DNA of 54,593 bases from Acidimicrobiales bacterium (GTDB lineage Bacteria; Actinomycetota; Acidimicrobiia; Acidimicrobiales; SZUA-35): positions 1 to 54,593 of the forward strand of contig JABDIY010000081.1 of NCBI GenBank assembly GCA_013003535.1, given 5' to 3'. The notes beneath the pieces are model-generated. The model searched no databases. It saw nothing but the letters and a program-made list of their open reading frames with translations, and was not told the DNA's origin. The translations under genes and the position numbers were made by a program. Below are positions 41,396 to 49,426 of the stretch, one piece after another. How positions within the stretch are numbered: the first letter of the stretch is position 1; every line of letters starts with the position of its first letter.

Positions 41396-43177
41396 ATGGT
41401 GAGCGATTACATCCCACCACTGAAAGACATCAACTTCGTTCTGGAGCACATCGCCGGTGCTCACGAACTGGCCGGCCTCGATCGGTTTTCCGAGTCTTTC
41501 GATGCATCCATGGTGGAGCCGGTCCTGGAAGAGGTCGGTCGGTTCATGGCCGAAGTCGTTGCCCCAACCAACGTGGATGGCGACACCACAATGTCCAAAT
41601 GGGTTGACGGCGAGGTCATCACCCCGGACAGCTTCAAGGCGGCATACAAACAGTACGTGGCCACGGGGTTCGGTTCGATTCCTTTCGATCCCACCTATGG
41701 CGGTGGCGGCTTCCCATGGACGGTCGGAGTCGCCATCCAGGAACTCCTCACCAGCTCGAACATGGCGTTCAGCCTTTGCCCGCTTCTGACCCAGGGTGCG
41801 ATCGATGCCATCGAACATCACGCCGACGACAAAATGAAGTCCGCTTATTTGCCCAAGATGCTTACCGGCCAGTGGAGTGGCACCATGAACCTGTCCGAGC
41901 CCCAGGCCGGTTCAGATGTGGGCGCGGTGGCAACCAAAGCCGAGCCGGTCGGCGACGGCAGTTATAAGATCACCGGCCAGAAGATCTGGATCACATTCGG
42001 CGATCACGACATGGCCGAGAACATCGTCCACCTCGTGTTGGCTAGGACGCCGGGAGCTCCTCCGGGGACCAAGGGCATCACGATGTTCATGGTTCCCAAA
42101 TATCTTCTCGATGGTCAGGGCAACCCGGGCGAGAAGAATGACGTGGCGTGCGTTTCGATCGAGCACAAGCTCGGGATTCACGGGAGCCCCACCTGCGTTC
42201 TGAGCTTCGGAGACAACGGCGGCGCGATCGGTTGGCCGATCGGCGACGAATTCACCGGCATGCGAAACATGTTCACCATGATGAACAACGCCCGTCTGTC
42301 GGTCGGCTTGCAGGGGCTGGCTCTGGCTGAACGGGCCTATCAGGGCAGCCTGGCGTATGCCCAGGAACGACGCCAGGGAACGGCGGTCGGGGCAAAGCGC
42401 GGCGTACAGAGTCCGATCATCGAACATGCCGACGTGCGTCGTCTCCTGATGAGCCAGCGATCATGGATCGACGCCATGCGTTGCCTCATCTACACCAACG
42501 CGGCATCGATCGATCGCAGCAAGGCACTGTCCGGAGAAGAGGGCGAACAGGCTCGCGAGATGGCCGATCTTTTGATCCCGTTGTCGAAGTCGCTTTGTAC
42601 CGATCTCGGCAACGAGCTCACCAGCTTGGCTATGCAGGTCTTCGGCGGCATGGGATATGTGGAGGAGACCGGTGCCGCCCAGCACTATCGCGACATCCGA
42701 ATCGGCGCCATCTATGAAGGCACGAACGGGATTCAGGCCGCCGATCTCGTTGGCCGCAAATTGCCGATGCGGGGTGGGGGAGTGGTGATGGACCATCTCG
42801 CGGCGCTGGACTTGAAAGCCAAAGAGCTGGCCTCCCAGGAGGGGATGGCGGTATTCGCCGAGAACCTGGAGACCGCGGTGGCCACCGCTCGCGACGCCAC
42901 GAGCTGGTTGCTGGAGCACGGTGCAACAGACGTCAACGCGGCCCTGGCCGGATCATCACCGTACTTGCGCATGCTCGGTACCGTTGTTTGCGGCGGGCTC
43001 ATGGCCGATCTCGCCATGAAGGCAGACAAGAGTTCCGACGCCGAGTTCGCTGAAGCGAAAAAGGTGTCAGCTCGATTTTTTGGGGAGCAGATACTCCCTA
43101 CCGCGAACGGTTTGCTTGGGGCAGTGACCGCAGGCCCCGACGATCTGTTTGCGCTAACACCCAAACAGTTGGCCTAG
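41396..43177 (+). CDS. Acyl-CoA dehydrogenase (large DmdC-like type)
   Basis: FAD-dependent acyl-CoA dehydrogenase of 593 aa, with the extended N- and C-termini of the DmdC (3-methylmercaptopropionyl-CoA dehydrogenase)/AcdB group. Evidence is YIPPLKDINFVLEHIAG at the N-terminus, NLSEPQAGSDVGAV (FAD and substrate loop), GQKIWITFGDHDM and QVFGGMGYVEETGAAQHYRD with IGAIYEGTNGIQA. Substrate could be a fatty acyl-CoA or a DMSP-derived thioester; the sequence alone does not decide. Three adjacent start codons (TTG, ATG, GTG at 41393-41399) are present. No electron-transfer flavoprotein genes are near. Confidence 0.93.
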   Translation: MVSDYIPPLKDINFVLEHIAGAHELAGLDRFSESFDASMVEPVLEEVGRFMAEVVAPTNVDGDTTMSKWVDGEVITPDSFKAAYKQYVATGFGSIPFDPTYGGGGFPWTVGVAIQELLTSSNMAFSLCPLLTQGAIDAIEHHADDKMKSAYLPKMLTGQWSGTMNLSEPQAGSDVGAVATKAEPVGDGSYKITGQKIWITFGDHDMAENIVHLVLARTPGAPPGTKGITMFMVPKYLLDGQGNPGEKNDVACVSIEHKLGIHGSPTCVLSFGDNGGAIGWPIGDEFTGMRNMFTMMNNARLSVGLQGLALAERAYQGSLAYAQERRQGTAVGAKRGVQSPIIEHADVRRLLMSQRSWIDAMRCLIYTNAASIDRSKALSGEEGEQAREMADLLIPLSKSLCTDLGNELTSLAMQVFGGMGYVEETGAAQHYRDIRIGAIYEGTNGIQAADLVGRKLPMRGGGVVMDHLAALDLKAKELASQEGMAVFAENLETAVATARDATSWLLEHGATDVNAALAGSSPYLRMLGTVVCGGLMADLAMKADKSSDAEFAEAKKVSARFFGEQILPTANGLLGAVTAGPDDLFALTPKQLA

Positions 43178-43210
43178 CAGCGGATCGCGGGGCCGAATTC
43201 TGGGCGACGG

Positions 43211-44137
43211 TTAAGTATTCATTTCAGACGGATCGACGTGGTTGTTACCGTCGCGGTTGGAGTCAGGGGCCACCTCGATGACATTAACGGCGCCGTCGCT
43301 GCCAGCAGCCGAGGGGTTACGCATCCACCAAAACCAGGCGAGTCCAATGACCACCGCCAGGCCACTGATCCAGTGGTTCACGCGGATGCCCAGGATTTCG
43401 TTCGCAGCGTCGGTCCTGAGGGTTTCGATGGCGAACCTCAGAGTTCCGTAGCCGACGACCCAGAGCGGGAAGATCTGACCTCGTTTCAACGAGCCGCGCC
43501 GGTCCAGTAAAATCAGCCCGGCAGCCAACCCAAGATTTAGCAGGCCTTCGTAGAGAAATGCCGGGTGAAACGTGGCGAACTCTGCATACCTGGCGGGTCG
43601 AAATTCTGGATCTACCTCCACCGCCCAGGGCAGGGTGGATGGCCCGCCGAAGATCTCTTGGTTGAACCAGTTGCCGAGTCGCCCAATCGCCTGCGCCACC
43701 GGAACCCCGGGAATCACTGCGTCGCTCAGACTCCAGAATCGGTCGCCGGTGATCCCGCGCCGATGGGCCTGCCATGCCCCCGCCGATAGGCCCACCACGA
43801 GCCCCCCTGGGATGCCGAGGCCGCCGTTCCAAATCTTCAGTGCGTCGATCGGAGCGAGAGCTCCATCAGACCCGAAGTAGGTAGGCCAGTCGGTGATCAC
43901 GTGATAGAGGCGGGCGCCTACCAGCCCCGCCGGAACTCCGACGGTGCCGATGGAGGTGATGTCATCTGCGTCGCCACCTCGCGCCATCCATCGTCGTCGT
44001 CCGATCTCCACTGCGGCCAGAACGCCCAGCGCGATCATGAGACCGTAGTAGTTGAACTCGAGTGGTCCTAGGTTGAGGGTATTGCCCGGCGGGGCCGGGA
44101 TCGATGCCAACAGGTGATGGGTCGAGGAGAATCTCAC
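43211..44137 (-). CDS. lgt: Prolipoprotein diacylglyceryl transferase
   Basis: Membrane enzyme transferring diacylglycerol to the lipobox Cys of prolipoproteins, required by the lipoproteins predicted in this window. Seven hydrophobic segments are visible. Signatures are ARLYHVITDWPTYF, IPGGLVVG, AIGRLGNWFNQEIFGGPS (the Arg/Asn/Glu core) and HPAFLYEGLLNLG. It is 308 aa. The GTG start overlaps the murA stop (GTGA). The short hydrophilic C-terminus (DGAVNVIEVAPDSNRD) is not conserved. Confidence 0.95.
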   Translation of the reverse strand: MRFSSTHHLLASIPAPPGNTLNLGPLEFNYYGLMIALGVLAAVEIGRRRWMARGGDADDITSIGTVGVPAGLVGARLYHVITDWPTYFGSDGALAPIDALKIWNGGLGIPGGLVVGLSAGAWQAHRRGITGDRFWSLSDAVIPGVPVAQAIGRLGNWFNQEIFGGPSTLPWAVEVDPEFRPARYAEFATFHPAFLYEGLLNLGLAAGLILLDRRGSLKRGQIFPLWVVGYGTLRFAIETLRTDAANEILGIRVNHWISGLAVVIGLAWFWWMRNPSAAGSDGAVNVIEVAPDSNRDGNNHVDPSEMNT

Positions 44138-45558
44138 GCAACCGGAACCGTGGTACGCCTGATGTCTAGTCCCATCTCCACGAAGTTCTCGATTGGGCGG
44201 TTGTAACCACGATCGAGGTGATGGGTGCCGGTGAGCGTGGTGCTACCTCGCGCAGCTGCCGCGGCCAGCACATAGGCAAAGCCGCCGCGGATGTCGGGCA
44301 CGACAACGTCGCATCCCTTGAGGTCGGACTTGCCGTGAACCACCACCGAGCAAGGAGTGGCCGACCCGACGAAGCGGTGTTCGATGCTGCCCAACGCAGT
44401 GGTGTACATCTCGATGTTGGCACCCATGTCTTTGAGTGCCGGTACGTAGGTGAAACGGTTCTCGTAGACCGTTTCGTACATCACCGAGAGACCATCGCAT
44501 TGTGTGAACAGCGCCACCATCGGCGATTGCCAGTCAGTCATGAAGCCCGGGTGGGTGTCGGTTTCGACCGCCGCAGGCCGGAGCTTGTCGGCCCAAGCAG
44601 ACACCGAGGTGTCGGTGATCTCGAACTGGGCGCCCATACCGTGAAGCGTGGAGATAGCCGTCACGAGGCGATCCTGGCTACACCCGTGGACGGTCACTTG
44701 ACCGCCTGTTATGAGTCCAGCCACGAGGTAGCTGAAAGCTTCGATTCGGTCGCCTTTGAGTTTGTGGGTTGCACCGGTAAGCGATTCGACGCCATCGATG
44801 ATGTAGCGACGGTTGGGGCGCATCTCGATCCGAGCGCCCATACGTTGGAGGAACAATGCCAGTTCGATGATCTCGGGCTCGGTGGCGGCGCCATCGAGCA
44901 CGGTTCGACCCTCGGCTAAAACGGCGCTGAGCAAAACGGTCTCGGTTGCACCAACCGAGGGATAGGGAAGCTGAATATGGGCGCCCTTGAGGCGGCTTGC
45001 TTTTGCTTCGAGACCTTCGGTGGTGAAGGTTATTTCGGCGCCCATTTTTGTGAGCGCATCCACGTGGAAGTTGACGGGCCGGGAGCCGATGTCATCCCCT
45101 CCGACCAGGGGAACAAACGCTTCTCCAACCGCATGCAGCAACGGGCCGATCATGAGGATGGGAATTCGGTTCATGCCACTGAAGCGGAGCGGGACCCGAC
45201 TGGAACTCAGGCTTGACGGATCGACGGTGACCAGATTGTTGGAGTGGTCGACCTCGCAGCCGAGGCTGCGCAACATGTTGATTGTGATCTCAACATCGCC
45301 GATGTCTGGCACGTTGTCGATCGTTGACGGCGACCCGCCCAACATGGAGGCAACCAGGTGCTTGGTGACGGCATTTTTGGAGCCACGAACTTGCACGTCC
45401 CCAGTGAGCGGCCCGGTGGGGTTGACAACCCAGGCGGCGGTGTCGGTAACTGAGGGGTCCAAGGGTGAGTTGCTCAAGCGAGAGGTGCTCCCAACGGGAT
45501 CGGTGGAGGTCTTTGGAGGCGTGTAAGCGGAAGCCATTGCGCCCAACGCTAGTGGCAT
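44134..45558 (-). CDS. murA: UDP-N-acetylglucosamine 1-carboxyvinyltransferase (Cys-to-Asp variant)
   Basis: Transfers enolpyruvate from PEP to UDP-GlcNAc, the first committed step of peptidoglycan synthesis. The EPSP-synthase-like double barrel is seen: VQVRGSKNAVTK (Lys61/Asn62), SVGATETVLLSAVLA, PDIRGGFAYVLAAAAA. The active-site loop reads GGDDIGSRP, so the PEP-attacking Cys (C115 in E. coli) is Asp155. The same change in M. tuberculosis and Chlamydia makes MurA fosfomycin-insensitive. The N-terminal 40 residues are low complexity; an ATG at 45537 would remove 7 of them. Between an APH-like gene and lgt in a leftward operon. Confidence 0.93.
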   Translation of the reverse strand: MPLALGAMASAYTPPKTSTDPVGSTSRLSNSPLDPSVTDTAAWVVNPTGPLTGDVQVRGSKNAVTKHLVASMLGGSPSTIDNVPDIGDVEITINMLRSLGCEVDHSNNLVTVDPSSLSSSRVPLRFSGMNRIPILMIGPLLHAVGEAFVPLVGGDDIGSRPVNFHVDALTKMGAEITFTTEGLEAKASRLKGAHIQLPYPSVGATETVLLSAVLAEGRTVLDGAATEPEIIELALFLQRMGARIEMRPNRRYIIDGVESLTGATHKLKGDRIEAFSYLVAGLITGGQVTVHGCSQDRLVTAISTLHGMGAQFEITDTSVSAWADKLRPAAVETDTHPGFMTDWQSPMVALFTQCDGLSVMYETVYENRFTYVPALKDMGANIEMYTTALGSIEHRFVGSATPCSVVVHGKSDLKGCDVVVPDIRGGFAYVLAAAAARGSTTLTGTHHLDRGYNRPIENFVEMGLDIRRTTVPVA

Positions 45559-45587
45559 TCATGCTTGTGGCGGTGGAGCCGGTTGGC

Positions 45588-46589
45588 CTACGCCGGTAGA
45601 CCGAGACGGATCATCTGATCCCGGAGCGGGCTGAGGCCGTCCAGGAGATCGGTAAGTCGCCGCACCGGGTGGAGCGGCCCCATGTTGGAAGCCGAGGTGA
45701 TGCTCTTCATCGTGATCAGTTCGGCCATGTCGAATGCGATGCTGTAGAGCGCCATGCGTTCCATCAGGCGCGGGTGGCTGAAGAGGTCCGGGTAATCCTC
45801 GGCCAGCCAACCCGGTGTGTCGTCGAAATCGAGCGATGAGAGCGTGGAAGCGATGTCGGACGGAAGGTGGGCTTCAGGGAAGCGGAAGAACCTCAAGAGA
45901 ACATCGAGCTCTAGATCGGCTGGTGCACCGCGAGACCACTCGAAGTCGAGGAGCCCGCTGAGACTGCCGTCATGGATCATGACGTTCTCGAAGCTCAGGT
46001 CACCGTGGATCAAGGTGCGCTGGTGGTAGTCGTTGAGGGCATCCCCGTGATCGTTCACCATGTCAGCCAAATCGTCGAGCATCACGCGGTCCACTTGCCG
46101 GCTGGCAATCAAATGGTCGATCGCCATCAGAATAGGGACAACCGGTGAAACTGCGGCGGGATCCAAAAGATGGGGCGTGCCGAACATCTTCGTTGCCACG
46201 GGGGGCGTGGGAACCGAATGCAGCTGGCGCAGTGCCGAAGCGAGTTCACCGATGAACTTCCGTCGCTCGTCACGGTTCATACTGGGCCAGCGGCGAGAAA
46301 CCGCAATCCCGGGTTTGCGTGTCACGACGACAAAATCGAATCCGGTTCCTCCGGAGTACCCAACGACGCTGGGGGCCCAGGTTTCGGGAGGCAAAGCGGT
46401 GCAGAGCTGGCCCTCCCGCCCGAGCCGCTGGTCCGGGCGGGGATTGATACGAACCACGTGAGTATCGGAGACGTGGACCTCGTTGCGGGTCGAGGCGGCG
46501 CGGGTCAACGGCGAGGACACATCGAAGCCGAGACCCTGCAGAGCGCGTTTGGCTCTGGTCTTGGCAATGCGCTGATCGGCCGAACCCAT
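45588..46589 (-). CDS. APH-family small-molecule kinase
   Basis: A 333-aa phosphotransferase of the aminoglycoside phosphotransferase/choline kinase superfamily. The catalytic loop is LIHGDLSFENVMIHDG (HGDxxxxN) and the metal motif is LLDFEWSRGAPADLELDVLL, both intact, in contrast to the APH relic at 15969. The N-lobe has VHVSDTHVVRINPRP. ATG 46589 is chosen because GAGAAGA lies a few bases upstream; the frame extends further up inside the preceding gene. The substrate is unknown; a drug target or a cell-wall precursor is possible from the context. Confidence 0.88.
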   Translation of the reverse strand: MGSADQRIAKTRAKRALQGLGFDVSSPLTRAASTRNEVHVSDTHVVRINPRPDQRLGREGQLCTALPPETWAPSVVGYSGGTGFDFVVVTRKPGIAVSRRWPSMNRDERRKFIGELASALRQLHSVPTPPVATKMFGTPHLLDPAAVSPVVPILMAIDHLIASRQVDRVMLDDLADMVNDHGDALNDYHQRTLIHGDLSFENVMIHDGSLSGLLDFEWSRGAPADLELDVLLRFFRFPEAHLPSDIASTLSSLDFDDTPGWLAEDYPDLFSHPRLMERMALYSIAFDMAELITMKSITSASNMGPLHPVRRLTDLLDGLSPLRDQMIRLGLPA

Positions 46590-46633
46590 GATCTTCTCTA
46601 TCGGCGCCCTTGCGGGTGGGTTGAAGAAGACTC

Positions 46634-47503
46634 TTACGTCTCCGTCGATTTCGGCCCAGGGTGTTGGACCTGGGGATCGTCGAAAACGGTCTCGTTGAAC
46701 GCCGCCCATCGATCGACGGCCCACGATCCGAATGCGGTGTCGGTGAGAACCACAGCCCGGCTGCCCGAGACGGGGTCCAACCAAACGAAAGTTCCTGCGG
46801 CACCGAAATGGCCAACCGTTTCCGGTCGCTGGGAGGGACCGGTCCAATGGGGCCGCTTGTGGCCGCGGATCTCCAGCCCAAGGCCCCAGGGGTTCGGTCG
46901 CTGCATCCCATAACCCGGGAGAACCCCTGGGATATCGGCGAAGGTCGGTGATATCAGTCGAGCCCGGGTCTGCGGGCTGATGAGTTGCGGTTCTTGCAGC
47001 TCGCGGAGGAACTTCATGAGATCGACGGCCGAACTCACCGCCCCATGGGCCGGCGATCCCTCCAGTGCGGAATTGTTCATTCCGAGAGGCTCGAAGACCG
47101 CTTCCCGCAGGTACTCCGCAGCCGTGAATCCGGTGCTTGCGGTGAGGGCCTCGCCGAGGAGCTCGAAACCGGCGTTGGAGTAGATCCGTCGCTGTGCTGG
47201 CGCTATCACCGGGTCGCCTGCCTCGGGTCCCAAGCCCGACGCATGGGCCAACAAATGAGTGACTGTCGAGCCCGATGGACCGAGCGGGCGTTCGAGCGGA
47301 AGGGTGCCCTCCTCAGCTGCGACAACGACTGCGTAGGCAAACAAAGGTTTGGTGACCGACGCCAGACGGAACCGGTCGTGAAGCGAGCCGAACGTCGAGC
47401 GAGTGCCGTCGGCTCGTTCCCAAATGGCAGCGCACGCTCCCACAGGCCACTCGCTGAGAAGCGTGGCTGGATCGACATCCACAGGCCGGGAACCGTTGGT
47501 CAC
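46634..47503 (-). CDS. Serine hydrolase, beta-lactamase/penicillin-binding-like
   Basis: A 289-aa class C beta-lactamase-like serine hydrolase. Motifs are SxxK as ASVTKPLF, YxN as IYSNAGFELLGE, and HxG as VGHFGAAGTF. No signal peptide is present, so it probably acts inside the cell, for example as an esterase or peptidase. It starts at GTG 47503 overlapping the cyclase stop (GTGA) and ends 44 bp before the kinase gene, so cotranscription with the envelope genes is likely. Confidence 0.88.
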   Translation of the reverse strand: MTNGSRPVDVDPATLLSEWPVGACAAIWERADGTRSTFGSLHDRFRLASVTKPLFAYAVVVAAEEGTLPLERPLGPSGSTVTHLLAHASGLGPEAGDPVIAPAQRRIYSNAGFELLGEALTASTGFTAAEYLREAVFEPLGMNNSALEGSPAHGAVSSAVDLMKFLRELQEPQLISPQTRARLISPTFADIPGVLPGYGMQRPNPWGLGLEIRGHKRPHWTGPSQRPETVGHFGAAGTFVWLDPVSGSRAVVLTDTAFGSWAVDRWAAFNETVFDDPQVQHPGPKSTET

Positions 47504-48045
47504 AGGTTCAATGATTCCACCAGGCGGGCTGCTTTGCACAGGTCGGCCACCTCGATTGCCTCACCGAAGCTGGGCACCACGACCGATCCGATGACGGCAT
47601 CAGATCCGGCCAGACCGGGGAGAATCGATACCGGACCCAGCAGCTGACCGGGGATCGCACGGTCGGCCAACCGAGCCGCAAGGTTTACGGACGATCCGAT
47701 GTAATCGTCGCCTTCGAAGAAAATCACATCGCCGGTGGTGACCCCGCCGTGCACCTCGAGAAGTCCTTTGCTTCGCACGCGGTGCATCACGCGGAGTAGG
47801 ACGGCGATGACGCTGGCGGCGTTGCTGCCCCCGAACATCGCCCCGTCACCCAACCATTTCGCTACCCGGACTCCTCCGCCAGCCCCCGTGTGGCGAACGA
47901 TCGATCGAAAGATGGCGAGTTGCTCGACCGCAGCGTCATCTCCGAACTCATTCGAGAACTTCGTGAAACCCGAGAGATCGAGAAATCCCACGGTGCGGCG
48001 GACCCGGAAAGCCGACTGCTGGGGCGAGGAAAACGAAGTCGACAC
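47500..48045 (-). CDS. Class III adenylate/guanylate cyclase, catalytic domain only
   Basis: A 181-aa protein made of a single cyclase homology domain. Metal-binding Asp residues are in VGFLDLSGFTKF and WLGDGAMF; the Lys before it (VAKWLGDG) is in the purine-selecting position; the transition-state Asn and Arg are in SSVNLAARLAD. All catalytic positions look present, so it may be active as a homodimer. No regulatory domain is fused. It begins with a GTG and leads the five-gene operon through lgt. Confidence 0.85.
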   Translation of the reverse strand: MSTSFSSPQQSAFRVRRTVGFLDLSGFTKFSNEFGDDAAVEQLAIFRSIVRHTGAGGGVRVAKWLGDGAMFGGSNAASVIAVLLRVMHRVRSKGLLEVHGGVTTGDVIFFEGDDYIGSSVNLAARLADRAIPGQLLGPVSILPGLAGSDAVIGSVVVPSFGEAIEVADLCKAARLVESLNL

Positions 48046-48208
48046 GGCGGCAAGAGTACCGGGTGAAGTCTGGCCTGTCCTGATTACCGTGGTGCGGGTC
48101 AGTCAGCTCTCTCGATTGATCCTGTGGTATCTCACCTACCCGATGTCACCGTTGTCATCCGCAGCCCGTTACGCTTGTGACTACGAAATTCAAGCCGACA
48201 GGACATCC

Positions 48209-49363
48209 ATGACCCGATTTGCCGATCTTGGGGTCGCTGCACCGGTTGTTTCCGCCCTCGCCGAACGAGGTATCGAATCCGCATTCGCAATCCAGGAACT
48301 CACAATCCCTGATGCGCTTGCCGGGCGAGACGTTTGCGGCAAAGCTGAAACCGGTTCAGGAAAGACCCTCGCCTTCGGAATACCCACCGTGCAGGCGCTG
48401 GCCGAAGCAACGCGTGGAACACTCCACGCCCTCATCCTCGTTCCAACTCGTGAACTGGCCACCCAGGTCACCGAGGAGCTCGAACCCTTGGCCAAAGCCC
48501 TCAACCTGCAGATCATGGCGGTGTATGGCGGCGCTGACATGGACAAGCAGATCAACCGCTTCAAGGCAGGCGTCGAAATCATGGTGGCCACACCCGGGCG
48601 ACTCATCGATCTGCTGGATCGCGGCGCCGTCAGCGTCAACGACGTGATGTGCGTTGTGGTCGATGAAGCCGACCGAATGGCGGACATGGGGTTCCTCCCC
48701 CAAGTTGAATGGGTTCTTCGGCGTGTGGAAGGTCAGCATCAAACGCTGCTGTTCTCCGCCACGCTTGATGGCGCTGTTGGCTCGCTCATAACCAGGTATC
48801 AGACCAACCCTGTCCACCACGAAGTCGAAACCGACGAGGTCACGGTAGACAACATGACCCATCGGTTCGTGGCCGTCCATCAGATGGATCAGCCCAAAGT
48901 GGTGGCCGCTATCGCCAGCTCGGTGAAACGCACGATCGCCTTCTGCAACACCAAACGGGCGTGCGACAAGTTGGCTGGTCAGCTATCCGAACTCGGTGTC
49001 TCGGCACAGGCTATCCACGGTGACCTCAGGCAGCGGCACCGGGAGAAGGCGTTGGACTCATTCTCCAAGGGAGCGATCAGCGTCCTTGTGGCAACCGACG
49101 TTGCCGCCCGCGGCATCCATGTGGACGATGTAGAGATCGTGATCCATATCGATCCGCCCGATGATCACAAGACCTACCTACACCGATCTGGGCGAACCGC
49201 TCGCGCCGGCGATGAGGGGTTGGCCGTCTCATTGGTTCGTTGGAATGAAGAGCTTCAGGTGAAGCGCATCCAAAAGCGCCTCGGCCTCGAAATGCCAATC
49301 GTTGAGATGTTTTCCAATGACCCCAGACTGCTCGATCTCGGCAACTGGGACCCCTCCAGCTGA
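48209..49363 (+). CDS. DEAD-box ATP-dependent RNA helicase
   Basis: A 384-aa RNA helicase with all motifs: Q-motif FAIQELTIPDAL, Walker A AETGSGKT, Ia PTRELA, Ib TPGR, II DEAD, III SAT, IV FCNTKRA, V ATDVAARGIHV and VI HRSGRTAR. It lacks a C-terminal extension, so it is a minimal RhlE/CsdA-type protein, likely in RNA decay or ribosome assembly. ATG 48209 is preceded by AGGAC; the longer open frame overlaps the cyclase gene on the other strand. Divergent from the cyclase with 163 bp between. Confidence 0.95.
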   Translation: MTRFADLGVAAPVVSALAERGIESAFAIQELTIPDALAGRDVCGKAETGSGKTLAFGIPTVQALAEATRGTLHALILVPTRELATQVTEELEPLAKALNLQIMAVYGGADMDKQINRFKAGVEIMVATPGRLIDLLDRGAVSVNDVMCVVVDEADRMADMGFLPQVEWVLRRVEGQHQTLLFSATLDGAVGSLITRYQTNPVHHEVETDEVTVDNMTHRFVAVHQMDQPKVVAAIASSVKRTIAFCNTKRACDKLAGQLSELGVSAQAIHGDLRQRHREKALDSFSKGAISVLVATDVAARGIHVDDVEIVIHIDPPDDHKTYLHRSGRTARAGDEGLAVSLVRWNEELQVKRIQKRLGLEMPIVEMFSNDPRLLDLGNWDPSS

Positions 49364-49426
49364 GCTCGGGCGGGCATGGCCAACGATCCCTAGTGCGGCC
49401 CGCAGACCAGTGCTGAGGCTCTTATC

